The notes below the pieces were generated by a model. It was not told the DNA's origin. It did no database searches and saw only the letters and a list, made by a program, of their open reading frames with translations. Made by a program: the position numbers and the translations under genes. From positions 1 to 19,826 of the forward strand of contig CAUADW010000030.1 in the NCBI GenBank assembly GCA_958427895.1: DNA of 19,826 bases, in the 5' to 3' direction. Origin of the DNA: an uncultured Collinsella sp. (GTDB lineage: Bacteria; Actinomycetota; Coriobacteriia; Coriobacteriales; Coriobacteriaceae). How positions within the stretch are numbered: the first letter of the stretch is position 1; each line of letters starts with the position of its first letter. This document shows positions 15,068 to 19,826 of this stretch, one piece after another.

Positions 15068-15664
15068 ATGAGTGCGAATCACAGTCTGCAAAAACTGCTC
15101 GATGAGCTGGGCCGTCTGCCGGGCATTGGTCCCAAGTCGGCCCAGCGCATCGCCTATTACCTGCTCGAGGCCGATGCCGAGGAGGCCCGCCGCCTGGCCG
15201 AGGCCATCCTGGAGGTCAAGCAGGAGGTCCACTTTTGCAGCCGTTGCTTTAACTACGCCACGGCCGACGAGTGCTCCATCTGCCAGGACCCGATGCGCGA
15301 TACCACTCGCATTTGCGTGGTGGGCGAGCCGCGCGATGTCCAGGCGATTGAGCGCACGGGCAGCTACCATGGCCTGTACCATGTGCTGGGCGGCGTGATC
15401 AGCCCCATGGACAAGATTGGTCCCGAGCAGCTGCACATCCGTGAGCTGCTGGCGCGTCTGGGTCACGAGGATATCCATGAGGTCATCATCGCCACCAACC
15501 CCAACATCGAGGGCGAGACCACGGCGAGCTATCTGGCCCGTACCATCAAGCCGTTGGGCGTCGAGGTGTCGCGTCTGGCAAGCGGCCTTCCCGTGGGCGG
15601 CGACTTGGAGTATGCCGACGAGCTTACGCTTGGCCGCGCCATAGAGGCCCGTCGCGCGATTTAG
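15068..15664 (+). CDS. recR: Recombination mediator protein RecR
   Basis: 198-residue protein, the family's usual length, that works with RecO (and RecF) to load RecA on gapped DNA. Domains in order: helix-hairpin-helix (LPGIGPKSAQRIAYYLL, 17–33), four-Cys zinc finger (Cys57, Cys60, Cys69, Cys72), TOPRIM domain (about 80–175, with Glu87 and TNPNIEGE 143–150), and the C-terminal segment ASGLPVGGDLEYADE (171–185). The 13 bases between the ebfC stop and this ATG read gacacatatatat and contain no ribosome-binding site. Translation probably depends on coupling to ebfC. Downstream hairpins at 15781–15800 or 15870–15897 could end the transcript. Confidence 0.96.
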   Translation: MSANHSLQKLLDELGRLPGIGPKSAQRIAYYLLEADAEEARRLAEAILEVKQEVHFCSRCFNYATADECSICQDPMRDTTRICVVGEPRDVQAIERTGSYHGLYHVLGGVISPMDKIGPEQLHIRELLARLGHEDIHEVIIATNPNIEGETTASYLARTIKPLGVEVSRLASGLPVGGDLEYADELTLGRAIEARRAI

Positions 15665-15742
15665 GTGGCGAGCCTGCTCCTGCTGTATGTTTTCCTCGCG
15701 ACTCACGGGGTGGTCATAATTTCCCCGTGCGACTGTGAGTTT

Positions 15743-15752
15743 GTTGTGCAAC
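15743..15752. promoter_or_regulatory. Palindrome GTTGTGCAAC (possible operator, site 1)
   Basis: It lies inside TTGTTGTGCAACAA, where six-base arms flank a TG centre. It shares the pattern GTTGyGCAAC with a second site exactly 73 bp downstream, both in the recR to kinase-module gap. Confidence 0.3.
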
Positions 15753-15780
15753 AAAGATGCTTCGTATCCGCTTATCGCAT

Positions 15781-15800
15781 GGATGCTTCCGCTCGCATCC
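15781..15800 (+). terminator. Weak hairpin after recR
   Basis: GGATGC (15781–15786) pairs with GCATCC (15795–15800) around an 8-base loop, followed by TTAATTT. The stem is short, so termination would be partial. Confidence 0.3.
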
Positions 15801-15815
15801 TTAATTTGCCCATTC

Positions 15816-15825
15816 GTTGCGCAAC
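15816..15825. promoter_or_regulatory. Palindrome GTTGCGCAAC (possible operator, site 2)
   Basis: This is a perfect 10-base palindrome, 85 bases before the start of the exported protein gene. It differs from site 1 by one base. Confidence 0.3.
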
Positions 15826-15869
15826 CTTTTGGGTTCGCTGATGCACTCAAATATGGATTTGAATGAATG

Positions 15870-15897
15870 CGCCGCTTCTGAGCGGCGTGTTTTTCTT
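15870..15897 (+). terminator. Intrinsic terminator or attenuator just before the second signalling module
   Basis: CGCCGCT (15870–15876) and AGCGGCG (15881–15887) form a perfect 7-bp stem with a 4-base loop, followed by TGTTTTTCTT. The ribosome site GGAGGA (15898–15903) begins immediately after the T-run, and the ATG is at 15910. It may simply end the recR transcript. If the module's promoter is upstream, it would instead act as an attenuator in the leader. Confidence 0.7.
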
Positions 15898-15909
15898 GGA
15901 GGAGAACGC

Positions 15910-16815
15910 ATGCGGCCCGGTGGCACTCAGACAAAGCGCGGCGCCGCGGTGCGCATGCGACGCCGACTGGGCTTGGCGCCGCGGGCGTACGCACTGCTAT
16001 CGTGCTCGCTGGTGCTGGTCATAGCTGGCGTTTCTGCCTATGGCATGACCGTGCCGTCCATGATGCAGGCGCATGCCGCACGCGAACCGCGTGTGGGGCA
16101 TGAGGTCAAAAGTGATCTGGGTACCACGACTGGATATGCTTGGGCAAGTGTGGTCGCGCATATTGTGTTTGGCACCGACGATGCGGACGGCGCCGAGGCC
16201 CCGGACAACGAAGTCACGCTTGCCAATGGCAAAACCATCGTGCTCACCAACACCAAGATCATCGATCGGTTGTCCAACAATAGCGTGGCGGCAACGGTGA
16301 ATAAAGTCGAGCAGCGGAAGGAGCAGGACGCCCAGCAGTCCGGAAAGCCCGGTAGCTCGGATACTTCTGGCTCCGGCTCGGATTCATCGAGTTCGGGCGG
16401 CGGCTCTGGGTCGGGTTCCTCTACCGGAGGGTCTGGAAACGGCGGTTCGACGGGCGGCAACACTGACAACGATGCAAACTCCGGTGGCCTTTCCGCTGCT
16501 GAGGAAGAGAGCATTCACAGTTGGCTTGTGACCAAGTACAACATGCTCGACGGCTATGTTTCTCGTGCCAATGACGTGGTCTCGACCTATAACTCTACGG
16601 GAGATCCCAGACCGTGCGACAGCCTGGCGAATGACATGTTTGCCATCCGTGCTGAGTTCGGTCGACAAAGGTTCTCGACCGAATCTAAGTGGTATCAGCA
16701 GTATGCCAATCTGTGGGGCTGTTATACCAACCTATGTCAATGGGTCGGCCATTACGGCGATGATGACGTCGCGCTCGGTAACTTCAACAATAACGTGGCG
16801 GCGCTTGCCCTATGA
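15910..16815 (+). CDS. Exported or membrane-anchored protein of unknown function with Ser/Gly linker
   Basis: 301 residues, not recognised. A basic N-terminus (RMRRRLGLAPR) leads into a hydrophobic helix (about 27–46). A possible signal-peptidase site lies at AHA-A (54–57), so it is either secreted or anchored. A first outer segment (about 58–140) contains NEVTLANGKTIVLTNTKIIDRL. A 50-residue Ser/Gly/Asn linker (about 145–194) follows, then a mostly helical C-terminal domain (195–301) with Cys236, Cys271 and Cys276 and several Trp/Tyr. The start has GGAGGA six bases before ATG; a longer frame from 15817 runs across the terminator and is rejected. Its stop overlaps the next kinase start (ATGA), so it probably works with that kinase, perhaps as an outside sensor, regulator or substrate. 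Confidence 0.75.
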   Translation: MRPGGTQTKRGAAVRMRRRLGLAPRAYALLSCSLVLVIAGVSAYGMTVPSMMQAHAAREPRVGHEVKSDLGTTTGYAWASVVAHIVFGTDDADGAEAPDNEVTLANGKTIVLTNTKIIDRLSNNSVAATVNKVEQRKEQDAQQSGKPGSSDTSGSGSDSSSSGGGSGSGSSTGGSGNGGSTGGNTDNDANSGGLSAAEEESIHSWLVTKYNMLDGYVSRANDVVSTYNSTGDPRPCDSLANDMFAIRAEFGRQRFSTESKWYQQYANLWGCYTNLCQWVGHYGDDDVALGNFNNNVAALAL

Positions 16816-18656
16816 TGACCGATCTTGCATCCACCACACCACAATCGCTCGGTCGCGATCCCATGGTCGGCCTGCGCCTTGCGCGTGTCGACGGGTTTGA
16901 GCCGGCCATTGCGCTCGGTCAGGACGAACTGCCTGCCTATCTGCGTCGTTTTACGATGCTGTTTGCCGACGATGCCACCATGCGCCGTGGCGGTATCGGC
17001 CGCGTGACGCGTGCCGTCAACGCCCAAGGCGAGGCCGTGGCACTCAAGCAGCTCATCTTGCCGGCGCGCGATGAGTTCGACGACGATGCCGCTCACGAGG
17101 CGCTGGTCGCCAAGTTCAAGGCAGCGTTTCGCGAGGAATACGAATGCCATCGCGCCCTTTCGGGCCTCAAGGGCTTTCCCCGCCTCTATGGCTGGGGCGA
17201 GGTCGACAGTGTGCCTGCAATTGTCATGGAATGGGTCGAGGGCGAGACGCTTGCCCGCTTGCGTTCGCGACTTGCCGTGGACGATGCCGGACGCCTGTCG
17301 CCGCTTGTGGCGGCGCGTCTGGGTCGCGACCTGTTCGATCTGCTCTGCCGTATGAGCCTGGTGGGCGAGGGCTTTGTCCATCGCGATATCTCACCCGCTA
17401 ATATTATGGTGCGCACGGCGCGTCTACCGCTTGACCGGCAGCTTGCCGAGGGCACCTTTGACCTGTGCCTGATCGACTTTGGCTCATCGCTTGCGCTTGA
17501 GCCTGCGTCGGCCGTGGCCGGTACCGGCGGCAAGGCATCCTTTACCGAGCGTTATGCCACGCTGCGTCGCGCGACGGTTGCCTATGCCCCGCCCGAGATG
17601 CTCACCGACGATATTCCCGACCTGCGTGCTTTGCGTATGTCGCCGGCGATTGACGTCTATGCCGCGGCAAGCACGGTTTACGAGCTCATTGCCGGCGTCA
17701 CGCCATACGAAGCCGCGCCGAGCACTTCGGGCGCCTCGGGTTCGCGCAAAAGGACGCGCGACATCGCGAGCCCCTACCGTCTTAAGATGGACACGCGGCC
17801 CGACTATCCCATTGGTGCCCATGCGCCCGGTTGCGATTTGACTCAGCTGCTTCGTCGTGAGCCCGATGTGGCGCTCGCCGCGGCCGAGCAGGCCCAGCAG
17901 CTAGGGCTTGAGCCGGATTCCGAAGAGCTACGTGATGCGCTGGCGTTTGTCGATGCCCAGCTGTTCGACGTGGTGATGGCCTGTCTGTCCAGCCATCAAA
18001 AAGATCGTCCCGAGCCGGCGGCGGTCGAGGCGGCGCTCTCGGCGTTTTGTGACCACTATGCGCGAAATGTCGGTCGTTCGCTCCGCGGCGAGCCGCTCAC
18101 GCCGTGCCCCATGGATGCGTCCGGCCGCGCGGTTCGTCGCGCGCTGATGGTCGGCGCGACGGTCGTCTGTGGCGTGGTTTGGGCTGTGGTCGTGGTTTCG
18201 GCCGCGCTGCTGGCGTCGGGCGCTCGCGTGACGGCGACTTTGGGATCGCTCGTGTGGTCTGGGTCGCTACCGGGTATTATTGCCGCACTGGCGTTGGCGC
18301 TGCCCGGCATAGCCGGCGTTGCCGCGGGGGCACTTGCGCGTGATCGGCGCTCGGGGTTCCTGCAGGGTGTGCTTGCGCTTTCTGCCTGCGAGGTTCCGGT
18401 GCTGGTTGTGGCTGCATGTAGCGTATTTTCCCAACGCGCCGTGATGGGCGGCCTTGTTGCCGCTCTGGTTGCAACCTATACGCTTACGTGGTTTTTGCTT
18501 GCGATGGGCTTTGCCTTTGAACTTCCCGTTTCGGCACCGCGACGCACAAAAGCCCAGATGGCGACTCCGCTTGCCGGTGGAGCCGCAGCTGCCCGTACTT
18601 TTGGCGGACCTGTCGAAGTATCGTCCGATTCTATTTCTACGACCAAGGAGGCCTAG
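16812..18656 (+). CDS. Polytopic Ser/Thr protein kinase with HRDISPAN catalytic loop
   Basis: 614 residues (613 if the second ATG, at 16815, is used). The kinase domain (about 45–420) has a glycine loop RGGIGRV (59–65), Lys79, catalytic loop HRDISPAN (190–197), IDFGSS (221–226), APPE (259–262) and Asp281. The lysine two residues after the catalytic Asp192 in most Ser/Thr kinases is Ser194 here; Asn197 and the DFG Asp222 are kept. An insert with KRTRD (313–317) and a helical segment (345–385) lengthen the C-lobe. Four membrane helices follow (about 445–467, 486–508, 518–538, 545–567), then a cytoplasmic Ser/Thr-rich tail that could be autophosphorylated. No independent ribosome site is evident; it is coupled to the exported protein gene by overlap. 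An FHA gene follows after three bases. Confidence 0.87.
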   Translation: MMTDLASTTPQSLGRDPMVGLRLARVDGFEPAIALGQDELPAYLRRFTMLFADDATMRRGGIGRVTRAVNAQGEAVALKQLILPARDEFDDDAAHEALVAKFKAAFREEYECHRALSGLKGFPRLYGWGEVDSVPAIVMEWVEGETLARLRSRLAVDDAGRLSPLVAARLGRDLFDLLCRMSLVGEGFVHRDISPANIMVRTARLPLDRQLAEGTFDLCLIDFGSSLALEPASAVAGTGGKASFTERYATLRRATVAYAPPEMLTDDIPDLRALRMSPAIDVYAAASTVYELIAGVTPYEAAPSTSGASGSRKRTRDIASPYRLKMDTRPDYPIGAHAPGCDLTQLLRREPDVALAAAEQAQQLGLEPDSEELRDALAFVDAQLFDVVMACLSSHQKDRPEPAAVEAALSAFCDHYARNVGRSLRGEPLTPCPMDASGRAVRRALMVGATVVCGVVWAVVVVSAALLASGARVTATLGSLVWSGSLPGIIAALALALPGIAGVAAGALARDRRSGFLQGVLALSACEVPVLVVAACSVFSQRAVMGGLVAALVATYTLTWFLLAMGFAFELPVSAPRRTKAQMATPLAGGAAAARTFGGPVEVSSDSISTTKEA

Positions 18657-18659
18657 GTC

Positions 18660-19598
18660 ATGGCATCTCAAGTTGAGCTCACCCCATGCGGGGCCATGTT
18701 TGACATCTTTAAGCGCGCGGCGCATCTGAGCCATATCGAGCTGTGCGGCTTGGTGCTTTCGTCCCGTCCGCTCGCCGACGGCCGCAGCCCGCAGAGCCGA
18801 GCCGCCGATCGCTCTTGGGTTTCCCGCTTTATCGTTCGCGCGCCGGTCGGCACGCTTCAGCAGCGCTACTTTGCCGAATACGGTACCTCGGCTGCGCGTA
18901 TTATGTCGCAACTGGCCCTGCGCCAGCGCAATCCCATGGACTCCACGGCTGTGATCAATATGGTGTGCGGTCCTGCAGGTGAACCGATGGTACGCGCGCT
19001 CGAAGAGTGCCACCAGGACACGAATCTCTATCGCAACGCGCTCGATCGCCTGTCCCAGGCGGCGGAACTCATGCCCGCCGAGCGCGCTGAGGCCGTGCTG
19101 GTGCTGTTTGTCGCCGTCGGTTGTTCGGCGGATGTGCGGTCCTCGGTGAACTATGCCATCGACTACGCGCACGCGACCTGTGGCGGAGGCACCTCCACGC
19201 CGCGTTCGCTTGGCATGTCGATGACCGCGGGCGAGCGCGAACCCGCCCCGGCGCACCCCTTGGGCTTGCTGCGCGTACAAAACAGTTTTGTCGTGAGCGC
19301 CCCGCGCTGGATTCAGCCGAGCGAGCAGGGTGTTGAGATTGGCGCGCTGGCCACTGGTGAGGGCGATATTACCGACGTCGGCGACGATGTCTCGGCCCGC
19401 CATGCCCATATCTGGTGCGATGCTCAAAATATCTGGCACGTCGAGGACTTGTCGTCCACCAACGGAACCGTGGTGGTAAACGGGGCCACGCGCGTCTGCA
19501 TTCAGGTCGAGCCCGGTCGTTCCGCCCAACTCAATCCCGGCGACGAACTCAAGCTCGGCGAATCCACTACCTACGCCATTCTCTTCGGTGCCCTCTAG
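18660..19598 (+). CDS. FHA-domain protein with an uncharacterised N-terminal domain
   Basis: 312 residues. A C-terminal FHA domain (about 222–311) shows VEIGAL (225–230), SARH (245–248) and SSTNGT (265–270), the residues that contact phosphothreonine peptides. The N-terminal 200 residues form a probably helical, soluble domain that I do not recognise (features FDIFKRAAHLSHIELCGLVL, 14–33, and an Ala/Val-rich helix near 143–155). No signal peptide or membrane helix. AAGGAGG, overlapping the end of the kinase gene, precedes the ATG, and only three bases separate the two genes. The likely partner is the upstream kinase, perhaps through its Ser/Thr-rich tail. Confidence 0.88.
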   Translation: MASQVELTPCGAMFDIFKRAAHLSHIELCGLVLSSRPLADGRSPQSRAADRSWVSRFIVRAPVGTLQQRYFAEYGTSAARIMSQLALRQRNPMDSTAVINMVCGPAGEPMVRALEECHQDTNLYRNALDRLSQAAELMPAERAEAVLVLFVAVGCSADVRSSVNYAIDYAHATCGGGTSTPRSLGMSMTAGEREPAPAHPLGLLRVQNSFVVSAPRWIQPSEQGVEIGALATGEGDITDVGDDVSARHAHIWCDAQNIWHVEDLSSTNGTVVVNGATRVCIQVEPGRSAQLNPGDELKLGESTTYAILFGAL

Positions 19599-19648
19599 CC
19601 GGCAGATGGGGACGTTCCTTTTCTGCCGGCACTTGGGGACACTCCTCG
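19598..19648 (+). repeat. Hairpin and REP-like repeat after the FHA gene
   Basis: GCCGGCAG (19598–19605, including the last base of the stop codon) pairs perfectly with CTGCCGGC (19623–19630) around a 17-base loop. Inside and after the hairpin are two related words, TGGGGACGTTCCT (19607–19619) and TGGGGACACTCCT (19634–19646). Similar GGGGACGTTCC words occur, as far as I recall, as dispersed extragenic repeats in gut actinobacteria. The hairpin has no T-run after it, so it is not a canonical terminator. Confidence 0.45.
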
Positions 19649-19652
19649 GCGC

Positions 19653-19699
19653 GCCAGAGCCGGTCGCCTGGGGATGGAGAGGCCATTTTGGCTCTTGGC
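19653..19699. repeat. Imperfect inverted repeat
   Basis: GCCAGAGCC (19653–19661) is matched by GGCTCTTGGC (19690–19699) with one inserted base; a smaller dyad around ATTTT lies just before the second arm. No T-run follows. It may be part of the same repeat unit as the preceding hairpin. Confidence 0.35.
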
Positions 19700-19762
19700 A
19701 GTCACCCAAGGTAAACCTTTACCGCACGCCTATATTTGCCGAAATTACACTTGACGGCGGGG

Positions 19763-19826
19763 TACAATAAACCCGCATGCGGATTTCCGTTGCGGGCGCT
19801 TCCCATCGCCGGGGCGTGCCCGGGAG
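19763..19826 (+). promoter_or_regulatory. Candidate -10 and structured leader of a gene beyond the window
   Basis: TACAAT at 19763–19768 is a good -10 hexamer without a clear -35 at normal spacing. It is followed by a hairpin, CCCGCA (19772–19777) with TGCGGG (19791–19796) and an inner CGGA/TCCG pair. The window ends before any start codon, so the product is unknown; a structural RNA beginning here cannot be excluded. Confidence 0.35.

Noticed and set aside
15029..15994. Minus-strand open frame opposite recR and its downstream gap
   Set aside because: Antisense to RecR, whose motifs are complete; it crosses a terminator and palindromes, and its His/Ala/Gly-rich composition is unlike a real protein.
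18267..19709. Minus-strand open frame of 480 codons under the second kinase and FHA gene
   Set aside because: It spans two well-supported + strand genes, shows no domain and no plausible start signals.
19751..19768. TTGACG plus TACAAT as a sigma-70 promoter
   Set aside because: The spacer is only six bases; just the -10 hexamer is retained as a candidate.
1..19826. CRISPR array, insertion sequence or prophage
   Set aside because: No spaced short repeats and no transposase, integrase or phage structural gene were seen on either strand.

Overview
The window looks like chromosome from a high-GC actinomycete, most probably a Coriobacteriia member close to Collinsella. This rests on composition, on a mycobacterial-style fhaA–fhaB–pstP–rodA/pbpA–pknB cluster, on the fusion of the rodA and pbpA parts, and on recollection of gene order; no search was run.

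Layout. (1) Positions 1–383: a tRNA-Arg(CCT) on the + strand with its terminator. A 75-bp duplication of the tRNA 3' end plus terminator follows, then a strong terminator serving the minus-strand operon. (2) Positions 384–11299, all minus strand: transcription runs from a YcxB-like membrane protein through a polytopic Ser/Thr kinase, an FhaA-like protein, FhaB, a PP2C phosphatase (PstP), a single polypeptide joining a SEDS glycosyltransferase to a class B penicillin-binding protein, and PknB with four PASTA repeats. Four-base overlaps at two of these junctions suggest one transcription unit. (3) Positions 11415–15664: a replication and recombination block, dnaX, ebfC (ybaB) and recR on the + strand. 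It is interrupted by a less GC-rich minus-strand orphan membrane protein between dnaX and ebfC. (4) Positions 15910–19598: a second signalling module on the + strand, made of an unknown exported or anchored protein with a Ser/Gly linker, a second polytopic Ser/Thr kinase (4-bp overlap) and an FHA-domain protein. (5) Positions 19599–19826: hairpins and repeat-like sequence without a gene, ending in a possible promoter and leader of a gene outside the window.

How the genes fit together. The minus-strand operon links peptidoglycan sensing (PASTA), phosphorylation and dephosphorylation (PknB, the head kinase, PstP), phosphothreonine readout (FhaA, FhaB) and wall synthesis (SEDS–PBP). It differs from the mycobacterial arrangement in three ways: rodA and pbpA are fused, no pknA lies next to pknB, and a multi-pass kinase lacking the HRD arginine sits at the head. 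The second module repeats the kinase-plus-FHA theme with an extracytoplasmic partner of unknown function. It is the best candidate here for an undescribed system.
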